Assembly (NCBI GenBank): GCA_022606425.2
Contig: JAHDVF020000164.1
Coordinates: 1 to 64,000, forward strand
Length of the DNA: 64,000 bases
Reading direction: 5' to 3'
Source of the DNA: Lepidostoma basale
Lineage: Eukaryota > Arthropoda > Insecta > Trichoptera > Lepidostomatidae
A program made the translations under genes and the position numbers. The notes below the pieces were generated by a model, which saw nothing but the letters and a program-made list of their open reading frames with translations, did not search any database and was not told where the DNA came from. Positions 53,715 to 64,000 of this stretch are shown piece after piece (within the stretch, counting starts at the first letter, position 1; each line of letters begins with the position of its first letter).

Positions 53715-54080
53715 CCCCGAAATTTGTACTAGGGCAACGCTTCAGCTCAACTAATCTTCCTATTGCAGAAGGATTTGCTGGTGTATTTCCTTGGATTTAG
53801 GCTGTCTGCTATACAGAGTTTGGATATATAACTTGGTGCCATTCTATGTACTGCTTTGAAGACTGTCAGCGGAGTTTTTACTGGATTGGATGTCCCTCTT
53901 ATGCGAGAAAGACTGTTATTCACATGGGTTATCATATGACTACAGAGTTCAATCCTAGACCCACACTGAGGCACCTAGAGCAGGATAAGTTTTTTTGCGG
54001 TGGAACCGCCACCTTCTCCAATGGTATATCCTCCTCTTTGTTGCATCATTTCTGGGCTGTACTTCGAAGACTTGCGTACC
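53715..54080 (-). mobile_element. CR1/L2-like non-LTR 3' fragment
   Basis: The minus strand reads SRIRGTSNPVKTPLTVFKAV then HRMAPSYISKLCIADSLNPR (53974-53747), the same C-terminal module as 22060-22620. Confidence 0.75.
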
Positions 54081-54119
54081 TTTGAGTACTGTTAGACTCC
54101 ACCGCGTTTCTATAAGGCA

Positions 54120-54300
54120 ATTTCCCTGGCTGCGAAATATAAGGTTTATTTTAAATAATAATTAAATAAAGGATGTTTTTTAACTACTTCCTCTATTGTC
54201 TTTATTTCGACAGCGACCGGTTTTGCCAGGCTCCCTGTCGAAATAAAGACAAAAGTGGAAGTAGTTAAAAAAACATCGTTTTATTTTATTATTATTTAAT
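54120..54300. repeat. H5-like foldback element
   Basis: Inverted arms tgtctttatttcgacag / ctgtcgaaataaagaca. The central region gaccggttttgccaggctcc reads on minus as stem, AAAA, CCGGTC. Confidence 0.6.
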
Positions 54301-54349
54301 AGTAATAAAATGCCTACTTTTGAAGCGCACTTTTTGTGATGTAATATAA

Positions 54350-54800
54350 TTCCGTTATTTAGTCACCGCCTGGGATCCGATATTCTCTGATGGTGGAGCG
54401 AGTGCAGAAAAAAAATTCTGCGCTTTCTTTACCTCGGGGAGCGCGGTTATTACCCGTGGCTCTTTCCGACTGAATTCTTGCTAGGTATTTGCTAAGCTAC
54501 CTATCATTGGAGAGAAGGAGGAATATTCACTTGGAAATTCACTTATTTAAGCTGATTGGCGGCCGAATACAAAACTCGGATGTCCTGAGTGATGTAGGTC
54601 TATTTGTCCCTGATAATTTCCTTCGTCAAAGACAGCACAGATTGTTTTATTTGCCGCGCTGCAGAACCAACCTGCCAACGGTTATGCCTGTGGATAGGGC
54701 AATCTTATTGCTTAATCGGGTCGGCTTGGAGATCGACATATATCGTGATAGTGGGAGTTGCCTCAGGGATCCAATATCAATGTTATGATTCTTTCTAATT
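54350..54800 (+). mobile_element. Jockey-like non-LTR retrotransposon 3' fragment
   Basis: Blocks VERVQKKILRxLYL-like (about 54390-54425), LFVPDNFLRQRQHRLFYLPR, CRTNLPTVMPVDRAILLLNR (open 54489-54788). C-terminus of a reverse transcriptase, different from the RTE-like family. Confidence 0.78.
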
Positions 54801-54954
54801 TATTATTAAGCTCATTTTTTATGCTTGTCTTTTAAATTCTTATAACGTACTCGTAATTGCAAACGATCTGTAATTGTATGTCTGTAATGTTTGTAATTTA
54901 TAATAAAATAAATGAAAATGAAAATAAGATAATTGACGGGAATGATTAGAGTTG

Positions 54955-55042
54955 AGAACCTGTTCTAAGTGACGTAGGATAGTGATGTGTTCGCTGCAGT
55001 GATCGCCAACGTTGGGGGGACCTGACACGGTACCAGAAGAAT
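54955..55042 (+). mobile_element. Non-LTR 3' end (same family as 20525)
   Basis: tgatcgccaacgttgggggg and acctgacacggtaccagaag mark the 3' end of that family. Confidence 0.65.
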
Positions 55043-55394
55043 AATTATGGTACTTGATATTATCAGAATTTTAATTTGATAAGTATTGAGGTGTAAGTGT
55101 GCAGAGATTTTAAATTTAAAATAAAACAATGCATTTTTTATGATTTTTATTATTTGACATATCAATTTTCCTACGTATTATGAAACAATATTTATTCTTA
55201 TAAATAATTTATGTTTAAAATTTTATATGTACAACATTTTCACACTTAGTAAGTTTAATATTGAACAATTTATATAAAAAAAGTTAATTTAATATGCAAA
55301 CGTAAAGTTTACTATAATAAAAATTATTTTGAATGAATGATATATAAAATTTTATAAAATGTGGCATAACACGTATTACAAAAAATATTAATTG

Positions 55395-55612
55395 TTTCTT
55401 GAACAATGATGTTTAAACTGCATATTAAATAAATTAATATGAATGAAAATGTCAGTTTTCTAGAAGTTTTATTATATTTTATGGGAATGACATGATTCGC
55501 CCTTCTAAGTTATTATCAAATGTGATAATGCCTTAGAAGGGCGAAACATGTCATTTCCATATATAATAAAACTTCCAGAGAACTGACGTTTTCATTCGTA
55601 TTAATTATATAA
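55395..55612. repeat. Foldback element, H3 family
   Basis: Arms tttctagaagttttattata / inverse; the centre is very short. The right core on +: GTGATAA, stem GCCTT/AGGGC, GAAA, CATGTC (about 55522-55552). Confidence 0.65.
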
Positions 55613-57267
55613 AATAAAACTTTTTTATTTATTTCCATCACACTTAAAATTCTTTAAACATGCACATTTAAAAAAGGATGTTCATATTAAACGCTGGTGG
55701 CTTAAGTAGTAGATTGATTGACTTTGACCCAGATTGTGTGGTCTCAATATTGACAGTATTTAAGATCTATATAGCAAGACAATAGTTTTCCAGCTTGGTT
55801 CGAAAATATTTTTAAAAATTCATGTTATTTATTCAAAATAATATAACAAATCTTATGTGCCAAAATAGTTTGATCGTTTTTTTCCGATGATGAAGATACT
55901 TCAACCGAAAGACACTAAAATAAATAATTTTATATTAAAAGTAAAATAAAACAATTCTTAGATTCGTACGTGTTAAGAAATATCAAAATTTAAATGCCTT
56001 TTTTAAAAAATGGATGCAGTTAAAAACCGTGAAAATTTAATAAAGTTATTTAAATTCATGCATAAATACGATAAAATAAATTGATTGTAATATTTATTTA
56101 CTTAAGTTTATTTATACACAATATTGAGGTAAGTACATATATAAAAGATCCAACTTTCATTGTAAGAGGGAATTTTAGATTTTATTTTAAGTACACAGAA
56201 TTTTTATTTATCTTTCTAACATTTCAAATATCGAACACGCGTCGCGTATTTGTTTACAGAATTTCAGTTAATAATATAAACAATTTATTTTTTATTTTTA
56301 CATAATTATAATTACGTACGTGTCTTAATCGACATAAGTTTCATATATATAAAATAATAAATATATATTTTTAGCATACGTATATACAAAACACTTTTTC
56401 TAAAAAAGATTTTAAAGTATTACAATAACGTAAGGTGATAATAATATATACTTGTAGTATTATCAATTTAATATTTAAATGCAAATAAATGCTCAGAAAA
56501 AAATAAGTGCTTTAATTCCATTTAGAATATATTTTATTTAAATTAAAATAATGAATTATATATTTTCTAGTATCATTTTAAAACCTTTTTCACTTTGACC
56601 TGGATTTAAAAAAAGCTTTTAATATTAGACTATACAAATAATACAAAATTGTTGATAGAATAATTCATCTAACATAGCAACTAAATAAATCGTATAAATT
56701 CTGAAAACTGTTTATTTGACGAAAATTAAATAGGGTGAGCTCTCCAGTTCTTGACACGCGTTCATTGATTGATATGATAATTTTTTTTCAATCATTCTGT
56801 TTTATATTGGATTACGCTTAACTGTTGGATATTTTTTTTTAATTTACCGAAAGTCGATAAACTTAGTAATAAATTCAGTTTGTGGTCACACTCGTACAAA
56901 GTTATTTGTCCTACCCCTTGATTTATGGCTAGAATTAATCATGAAATGTTTTGGCTAGTTTTTAGCGATTTTAGTTATAAAATTCGTCTAAATATTTCCA
57001 GAACCTATGAAGTTTATTCTTCGATGAAAGAATGAACAAACCCAAATCGTTGATTATTTATGGTATGAAGCAGAGATTTAATATTTATTCGTATGCTTTA
57101 AATCAATGTCAAGGTGTATATGTAATATTTGGCACCGTATAAGAAAGGTATAATGATTTTAACACTATATTTTTACTACAGTCAAATAACAGTATCACTT
57201 TTCGTTTTGTTCCGTTAACATTTACATATACTTCATTCGTTTACGTATCACACGTATTTTACGAGTA
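55613..57267. other. AT-rich intergenic sequence and 3' untranslated region of neuroligin B
   Basis: No coding or repeat family recognised. The part next to 57268 should be the 3' untranslated region of gene B. Confidence 0.45.
57084..57089 (-). promoter_or_regulatory. Candidate polyadenylation signal of neuroligin B
   Basis: AATAAA on the minus strand, about 180 bases after the stop codon. The region is AT-rich and other hexamers occur further down, so the assignment is tentative. Confidence 0.3.
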
Positions 57268-58406
57268 TCACACTCTCATTTCACTCATAGCAGCGTGAGG
57301 AACACTATGATCCCCGTTGGAGTTGGTCGAAGAACTCTTAAAGGTGCCGTGAGTGGCTCTCAGACTCTGCGTAATGGGGGGGCTATCAGATCTCCTCAGC
57401 ATCGGAGGTGAAGGTGGCATGCTGAGATGCATGGTCGCCGATCCATTGGGAGGCAGCAGCATTCCGTGGTGGTGCATCTCCGCTATCATGTTAGAGGTAT
57501 TAATTAAATGTTGTTGCTGAAAGTGCACAGAACTATTCTTTGGAAGGGTCGCAACTGAAGACAAGTTCTGGTGCCCTAAATTCGAACTCGTATTCTTTTG
57601 GATCCCTCTATTTTTGTGCGGAAGTGTAAGGCTGTTACCCATCATTACATTTGGACTTGACGGAGGCGCCTTCACCAAAGCTCCGCTGTTGATCTGCATG
57701 TTCGAGTTCCCGCATAGGTGCGGTCCCTTGAAGCTTACATCGGTAATGAGGGAATCGTTTTGAGAACTGGAATTTTTCTTTTTACTGTGTTTTTGAGTTT
57801 GTGTTTCCACATCAACAATCACGCTCGCATTTTGTGGGTGGTCCAAATGGTAATGACTGTGTTTTTCTGACAATGGATCAAAACTGGATTTATTGTAATG
57901 TTGCATGTTTTTGGAGTCCAATCTTGATTTGTCTCTTTGATAGTACACCCCAGCAAATATCAGGACATTCAGGATCAATAAAGAACATCCTATTGCAATT
58001 GTTACGCTTAAGGCGGTGGAGTAAGCAGCATATCCTGCTGCTTCCAAGCTCGCCAAAGGATCGTTTGTTGCGTTATTTATTCCCGCAGACACGCTTCCCG
58101 GAAGGACTGTGACACAAGTAGTCACTACTGTATCAGCTGTTGTTAAAGACACATCGACAAACAGGGTGTTGTTAGCTATTGCCTGCTGTCTCCTGAAGAC
58201 GTCCGTGGAGGTCTCGTAAGGGAGGGACCTTGAGAGAGGATCCGGACGAACTACCCCGTCGTAGAGATCGGCGTCGTTGTGGTTACGAAAGAGGTTGTGA
58301 CGGGCTACGACATCTTCCATGCCGGCGCGATGAAGCTCGGGCACCAAACGAAGCCACACGGACAACTGATGGGCCCTAAAGTGATTCTTCATCCTGGGCT
58401 TCATAC
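57268..58406 (-). CDS. Neuroligin gene B, terminal exon (stalk, membrane helix, tail)
   Basis: Minus-strand exon. The acceptor, read on that strand, is ttctttgttccag ending at 58407, and the exon starts in phase 1, completing a Gly codon. It encodes MKPRMKNHFRAHQLSVWLRL and VPELHRAG, the end of the neuroligin fold. A stalk follows with sequons NNT and NAT, then a membrane helix (STALSVTIAIGCSLLILNVL, about 57960-58030) and the stop-transfer YYQRDKSR. The helix and its flanks closely resemble those of vertebrate neuroligins, much more than gene A does. The tail is about 215 residues, rich in His, Ser, Asn and Pro (MPPSPPMLRRSDSPP), and ends SEMRV before TGA at 57270-57268. The exon contributes 378 whole codons plus a split Gly. 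Upstream exons lie beyond 64000, so 58407-64000 is intron. Confidence 0.93.
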
Positions 58407-58461
58407 CTGGAACAAAGAAAATACATTTTAATAATATATAAAGTATAATTGCCATAAATAA

Positions 58462-58775
58462 ATAACTTCAGAAAGATATCTGGCAAAAACACACAGAAAC
58501 ATATAATATATGGCAAGACATTTCGTGATCGAATAAGGAACTCAAGGATAAGGAAAATATTCGAGGTCAAAGATGCCGTCAGCTGAGAAAGAAGATACAG
58601 GTATACACACGTGAGGAGAATGGATCCATCTAGACTCCCTATTATAGTGTTGCACGGTCGACCCCAAGGTAGACGACCAAAAAGATGGATCAATTGCTGG
58701 GAATCGACTTTGCAGGAGGCTAATCCCCCTTAAAAAGCAGGCCACAAGGCCTATCCTAAGAAGAATAAGAAAAAA
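58462..58775 (+). mobile_element. Non-LTR 3' fragment in a neuroligin B intron
   Basis: aacacacgtgaggagaatgg-type RRMDPSRLPIIVLHGR and GRRPKRWINCWES coding relics; ends ggccacaaggcctatcctaa. Closest to 18160-18600. It starts only about 55 bases upstream of the terminal-exon acceptor. Confidence 0.75.
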
Positions 58776-59205
58776 AAAACTTAACAGTCAAACTAAAAGT
58801 GACGATTTGAATTATATAAGAGATGTTTAAAAATGCGTAGTAGATTCATTGTGAGATGGAATGTTAACCACCGATTTAATAAGAAAATGCAGAGCGGATG
58901 ATAACGTCACGACACGCTAAAATAACTAATTGAGAAAGATAAATTAAATTAAGTAATTGCATTAAACATTGAATAATTTATCGAAGGTTAAGGCGTTAAC
59001 ACTGTGGAATTCCATTGTTAATTTGGAATGAGAATTTTCAACACTACTATTATCCACTATAAATTTAGAAAAAAATTACACCTAATGATGCCAACACAGT
59101 CTGGCAGAACAGCTATCACGATAAACTCACAAAAATAAATTGTGACACGTTTAAAAAGTGTTTCAAAATTAGTTCATTTTATTTTTTGCGTTTTTTATTA
59201 GTCTG
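58776..59205. other. Intron sequence
   Basis: 59000-59150 shares gtggaattccattgttaa and the ggcagaacagctatcacga string with the outer parts of the H2 copies at 24095 and 48640-48740. Confidence 0.4.
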
Positions 59206-59212
59206 TCATTTT

Positions 59213-59530
59213 CTTCTATATACGCCATATTTAGTGTTGTTATGATGCTTTATTCTTTTTCTTTTTTATATACTTTGTATATATACAACACTTATATTTA
59301 AAAAAAAAATACATAGACATGTTTCGGACAATCAGTCCTTCTTCAGTGATACGTATTATAATAATACATTTTAAAAATATTATCTGTCAGATCATATAAA
59401 AAAGTTATAATATTTTTAAAATGTATTTTTATAATATGTATCACTAAAGAAGGACTGTTTGTCCGAAACATGTCTATGCAATTTTATTTTTTAAATATAA
59501 GTGTTGTAAAAAAAAATAATAATAAAGTAT
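59213..59530. repeat. Foldback element, H1 family, best left core
   Basis: The left core on minus (59346-59316): CTGAAGA, stem GGAC/GTCC perfect, GAAA, CATGTC. The right core on + (59444-59474): CTAAAGA, same stem, GAAA, CATGTC. Outer arms tttatatactttgtatata / inverse. Confidence 0.78.
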
Positions 59531-59625
59531 TTCCTTGTTTAGTTTTTATTATATGTTTTCACCTGAAGATGGAGTTATTCTCTGAAACATGTCGTGTTTT
59601 TCATTATTTTTTATTATTTAATTCT
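59530..59625 (+). repeat. H2 hammerhead-like arm, single
   Basis: Core 59563-59593: CTGAAGA, stem GGAG/CTCT, GAAA, CATGTC, followed by GTGT. It abuts the H1 element. Confidence 0.6.
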
Positions 59626-59636
59626 TACAAATAATA

Positions 59637-59955
59637 TTAATAGATGGCGCTAGTGTAGATTGACCTAAAAAATGTGAAGTGTTTTAACTAAGTAGAATAT
59701 ATACAAGTTTCAAAAATTTGTCCGACGTGGTGGTCGTAAGAAGGTCTGAATGGGGAATGTTGTTTACATAAAGTGATTGCTTAACCCAACCAATGACAGG
59801 TCATAAGTCATGTAAACGCCTCGACTACCATATTCTGTTAAAAAAAAAAACAAAAAACAATTTACACCTTCGTCTCTATTGAGATACAATTAATCCTTAA
59901 AAATGATTTACCCGCAATGGGTAAAATCCAGTATTTGTCTAAAAATATTTGTATA
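59637..59955 (+). repeat. Unclassified repeat, copy 1
   Basis: Shares with 61225-61575: tagatggcgctagtgtagat, cgacgtggtggtcgtaagaa, gcttaacccaaccaatgaca, ttcgtctctattgagataca and acccgcaatgggtaaaat. Confidence 0.7.
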
Positions 59956-60479
59956 CATTCAAAAACAAATTGGATTATAAACAAAGTGATATTCAATTTC
60001 CAAACTGCATTTTATTAGAATTTTATTAATAGGGAATTCAATTTATTCGGGGTTCTATTATATAAAATATATATAGTTTCTATCAATGACTATGAACACA
60101 CTTTGTACTTGATTGGAAGTAAATTGGATAGCTCTGTACTGGGAGCAAGCATTTGTGAGTTACTCTCCGGGGTAATTGTGTTTGACTAGGTCGCTCGTTA
60201 TAAATGCTCGACGTACTAACGTACTGTCGTAATTCCAAATAAACTTTAAGTGTGTTACTTTTACGACAATAGATACAGCTGGACTTATTTATTACGTCCA
60301 ACAAATACCCTATTTCACCCTTAAAAAGTATTACAAGTTTTATACACATTAAAAGTAGAGATAAATTCAAAGCTCTACGACAGCACCCTCGTGGACATAA
60401 ATAAAAATAATGAGAAAATTTGCATCAGGCCCATAACGACTTGCAATAGCGGAGATTGTTAGAACCAAACATATAGATA

Positions 60480-60790
60480 AGACGAATGGAAATAATACGA
60501 ACTATCCACCTGGGTGTTCACTTTTTTCAACGTGGTCGAATTCGTGGTCGAATACATAACTCTGATATTTTGAATGACTCGATTTTGTTTGTCCCCGACA
60601 ATTATCTGCGACAAAGACAACATAGATTATTTCACCTGCTACTGTGTAAAACCAATCTACCTAAGGTAATGCCCGTGGGCAGGGCAATAATCCTTCTAAA
60701 TCGCATCTCTTCGGATGTGACCATCTTCCACGATAGTGAGGCTACCCTCAGAAAGCATCTATCTCTTATGTATTAAATTTCTATTTTATC
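60480..60790 (+). mobile_element. Jockey-like non-LTR 3' fragment
   Basis: Open 60486-60776: LFVPDNYLRQRQHRLFHLLL, CKTNLPKVMPVGRAIILLNR. Same module as 54350. Confidence 0.75.
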
Positions 60791-61046
60791 TTTACCAAAC
60801 TGTTCACGAATATATATTTTTTTAAATTGTTTTATGTTTTTCTTTTTTATTCTTACTTGCTCTCATTTGTTTTCTTATTACCTATATTAATTGTAATTAT
60901 TTTTAAAAAAATTGTCAATTTTATTTTTGTATATTGTGATTATAAACGATTTGGATTTGTTATTATGTAATGTTTATAATGTTTTGAATAAATTGAAATT
61001 GAAATAGAATATAACTAAGAACAACATAAATGACAAGGATGAAGTT

Positions 61047-61575
61047 TATCTCAATAAAGACGAAGATGTAAATTGGGAACAGAATATGCTAGTCGTTGTT
61101 GTAAAAACAAAAACTGTACCAAGTTAAAAATAGCATATAAATCGGAGTGACATCTCCAGGCGTTATCTAGCAATACGTTAATGGCGGTAGCCTTTCACAT
61201 TGCGTTAATAAAAAGATCTCCTGCTTAATGCTTAATCCAATCTTCATAGATGGCGCTAGTGTGTAGATTGAAATATAACATGTGAAGTGTGGTGTTACAT
61301 ATTAGCATATATACAACTTCCAAAAATTTGGCAGACGTGGTGGTCGTAAGAAGGGTAGAATGAGGAATGTTGTATTACATAAAGCGTGGGCTTAACCCAA
61401 CCAATCACAGGTCATAAGTCCTATAAACACCCCGACTGCCATATTCTGTTCCCAATTTGCATCTTCGTCTCTATTGAGATACAATTAATCCTTGAAATGA
61501 TAACCCGCAATGGGTAAAATCTAGTATTGGTCTACAAGTATTTGTGTACATTCAAAATGTTGTAAAAACATAAAT
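61047..61575. repeat. Unclassified repeat, copy 2, with inverted arm
   Basis: The left arm 61047-61096 (tctcaataaagacgaagatg, taaattgggaacagaatatg) is the inverse of 61437-61487. The rest (61225-61575) matches copy 1. Confidence 0.65.
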
Positions 61576-61669
61576 GACAATATTGCGATACATTGTGGGT
61601 AGAAATCCTTAGAGATAGTATAACTATCGAAGAGATTCTCGGAACATGAAAAATTGATGACATAGTAAG

Positions 61670-62160
61670 ATTGTGTTATGCTGGAGAGGGTTCAGAAAAA
61701 AAATTCTGAGGTATCTCTAAATGAAGGAGTATGGTAGCTATCCGTGGCTCTATCCCACGGCATTTCTTTTGGGAATGCTTGGAGCCAACTCTCTGCAGCT
61801 TCGAAGAGAAGGGCATCTCATAACCCATTTCTTTAGATTACTCAAGGGATATTTCGAGAACTCGGCCGTGCTGGAGGGTGTTTGGGTTCTTGTCCCTGAT
61901 AGATATCTCCGACAGCGACAACATAGATTGTTTTACCTACCGGCTGCCAGAACCAACCTGCCTCCGGTGACACCGGCACCGGTGGGAAGAGCAATTAATC
62001 TGCTGAACGCGGTCTAGTCGATATCCGAAGCGATCATGTTCAAGCAGTTTGATTTCTCTCCCGATCGGCATTACCAGAGGCAGGTTGGTTCTGCACGTTG
62101 GGAGATAAAACAGTCTGTGTTGACGCTGTTTAAGATAACCATCAAGACCTTAATATAATT
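61670..62160. mobile_element. Jockey-like non-LTR 3' fragments in inverted arrangement
   Basis: 61670-62020 on + reads KEYGSYPWLYPTAFLLGMLG, GVWVLVPDRYLRQRQHRLFY, LPAARTNLPPVTPAPVGRAI. 62035-62160 on minus reads the complement of the same RQHRLFY-LPxxRTNLPL-VMPIG region. The pair forms an inverted duplication. Confidence 0.75.
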
Positions 62161-62256
62161 CGATTCAGACAAATGTGATAAATTTTTGTGAATGTATACT
62201 TATACCTGTATACGAAATCCTGGATTTACACCAAAGGGTGGTTAATTCAAATTTTA

Positions 62257-62827
62257 ATTGTATCTCAATAGAGACGAAGACGTAAACTGGAAACTGAACA
62301 TGGATGATCAAGGTGTTTACAGGACTTATGACCTGTCATTGGTTGGGTTAAGCGCACGCTTTATGTAATTACAACATTCCCCATTCCACATTTGTTATTG
62401 TGATCATGCATGACAAATTTTTGGAAGATGTATATATACTTCAAAATCCATATTTATCTTCACGTGTCAGTTTCAGTCAGCCATCTATGTAGATTTGGTT
62501 GCACTTGTGAATTATTTCAAGAATTAACCTATACAACCGACCCACTAACGCCATCTATGGAGAATGATTTTCGGCATTTAGCAAACTACCTTATTAACAC
62601 AATGCGAAGGCTGTCGCCTAACATATTGTTAGAAGCCGCCAGGAGTATTATTCCATTCTATATGCCAAAGAATTTGACCAGAATATTTGAAGAACAAATT
62701 TTTGTGAATGTATTACATAAAGCGTGCGCTTAACCCAACCAATGACAGGTCGTAAGTCCTGTAAACACCTTGATCATCCATGTTCAGTTTCCAGTTTACG
62801 TCTTCGTCTCTATTGAGATACAATTAA
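62257..62827. repeat. Foldback element with about 116-bp arms
   Basis: Arms 62257-62372 and 62712-62827 are near-perfect inverse copies (ttaattgtatctcaatagag ... gcgcacgctttatgtaat). The arm sequence is shared with the repeats at 59637 and 61225. The 340-base centre has a short open frame 62410-62733 (FRHLANYLINTMRRLSPNIL ...) that I do not recognise. Confidence 0.8.
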
Positions 62828-63211
62828 CAAATGTTATACATGGTTTAGAAATTCAAGCCTTATTCCATTCATTTTGAAACTTCACAAGTATTCGGGAGCA
62901 TGGCTATATTCATATGTAACTAGGGAGTGGGGTTGTGAATTCTGATGAAATCCACTTCACAGCTAGTAGATAATTCATCCTCTCACGACGTCCCGTACTG
63001 TTTACAGTTCGATCTCATTTACTTATCATTTCATTACCATATACAGCAGGCGTACAAATGTGTAAGTCGTAAGCCACCTCTAGAAAGGGTCGTAAGCCTC
63101 TATTGGGATTGCCCCAGTGGCAGTTCGTGACATTTAAATCATTTTTCTAAACCAAATAAAATGAAATGTTTTCAATGAGACTTTTATTAACATATTTTTT
63201 ATTATTGATTG
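62828..63211. other. Intron sequence of neuroligin B
   Basis: No feature recognised. Confidence 0.4.
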
Positions 63212-63785
63212 ACTAAACTAACTAACTAACTAACCATCACGCCATTTCCCCGGAGGGGTAGGCAGAGAGGATGGATCGCCACACTGGCCTGTCCTGGCAC
63301 ACCTCTCGGGGTTCCTCCACATTCATACATCGCACCATGCACGCACGTCGATTATTCCGACTTCGAATTTGGCCGCCTTTTAGTAATTGGTTAATTTGGT
63401 CATGCCATGTTTTCCTCGGTCGTCCTCGGCTTCTTTTCCCACTCACACTACTTGTGTACAACTTTTTAACCATTCTACTCTCATCCATTCGTTCCATATG
63501 TCCGAACCATCTCAGGGATCCTTTCTTAATTTTATTCATGATGCAGTCATCTGTCTTACATTTCTTTCTTATTTCATCGTTCGGTATTCTATCATACAAC
63601 GTTTTCCCGCACATTCTTCTTAGTGATCTCATTTCTACGGCGTTTATCCTGCTTTCATCCTTCTTTTGCCAGCTCCAAGCTTCACTTCCATACATGAGGG
63701 TTGGCACTAGAACTCCATTGTGTACTGCCATCTTTGCTTCTGTGGATATATTTCTATTTGCAGTAATGACTTTGAGTGCGCCATT
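63212..63785 (-). mobile_element. RTE-like retrotransposon 3' fragment, (TTAG)n tail, open frame
   Basis: Minus strand open 63731-63237: MAVHNGVLVPTLMYGSEAWS ... SAYPSGEMA, then TGATGG and (TTAG)n (complement at 63212-63234). Confidence 0.9.
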
Positions 63786-63849
63786 GATTGATGAAGAACA
63801 AAAATTGTTACTTGAAATTTCATGGTAGAAGTTGCGAAAGAATGGTGCG

Positions 63850-63964
63850 AAAAATCATTTTAAAATGTAAATTTTGTTAAAATCCACTAATTAGTGTGTC
63901 TTCGACCAGTCTCGGCAGTTCACTGCTATCTTCTTCCATCATCTTAAGTAGTTGGCAGTAGAAG
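63850..63964. repeat. H5-like hammerhead arm
   Basis: The minus strand near 63940-63905 has AAGAAGA, stem GCAG/CTGC, then GAGA and CTGGTC. Only one arm is in the window. Confidence 0.45.
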
Positions 63965-64000
63965 GATGAAATTACGACTATGAGTTAGTTGATTTAATTT

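Noticed and set aside
60083..60370. Upstream exon of neuroligin B
   Set aside because: The 95-codon minus-strand frame has no neuroligin motif and no GT donor in phase 1 after an HLG-like end.

Overview
This is a nuclear genomic window from an animal, almost certainly a pterygote insect. The evidence is AT-rich DNA, spliced neuronal cell-adhesion genes, three mariner transposons of different subfamilies, tRNA-derived SINEs, and an internal run of the insect telomere motif TTAGG. The insect order cannot be fixed from the sequence. Only two host genes are visible, both neuroligins: catalytically modified cholinesterase-fold synaptic adhesion proteins. Everything else is introns and intergenic DNA made largely of transposable elements and their relics.

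Layout. Neuroligin gene A lies on the + strand from 6497 to 42750. It enters the window inside its extracellular domain (the 5' exons are outside) and has eight exons: 6497-6647, 6949-7080, 20205-20372, 21612-21801, 28870-29021, 36985-37100, 38752-38916 and 39827-42750. All junctions are GT/AG and every phase agrees, giving 1332 residues plus stop. A second neuroligin, gene B, lies on the minus strand. Only its terminal exon (58406 down to 57268) is in the window; 58407-64000 is intron. The two genes are tail to tail, about 14.5 kb apart.

Transposable elements. 1-1241 is a mauritiana-type mariner with two in-frame stops. 3889-5174 is a Mos/Hsmar1-like (cecropia-type) mariner with perfect terminal repeats. 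33894-35202 is a third mariner nested inside an older retrotransposon. At least 22 copies of one RTE-like non-LTR retrotransposon are scattered through the window, in two tail types, (TTG)n and (TTAG)n; the longest (8885-10517) keeps an intact 523-codon reverse transcriptase frame. At least seven other non-LTR families are present as 3' fragments. 45430-47804 has both termini of a Helitron and contains an RTE copy and a piece of a Penelope-like element encoding a GIY-YIG endonuclease.

The most interesting layer is a set of short inverted-repeat (foldback) elements. Several unrelated families (called H1 to H7 here) share one organisation: two arms in inverted orientation, each carrying a hammerhead-ribozyme-like core, meaning a CUGANGA-like box, a 4-6 bp stem II, GAAA, then a short palindrome followed by U and C/U/A. 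The best copy (minus strand, 11821-11880) has the canonical CUGAUGA and GAAA boxes, a perfect stem II and a paired helix I. One family (H4) shares sequence with DNA directly abutting the GIY-YIG fragment at 47449-47535, which suggests that at least this family derives from Penelope-like element terminal repeats.

Other items: seven exact copies of a 43-bp unit directly after a splice donor of neuroligin A, eleven copies of CTAAC (telomeric) in its largest intron, a 467-bp MITE with TATA duplications, and a tandem duplication of the 3' edge of exon 7.
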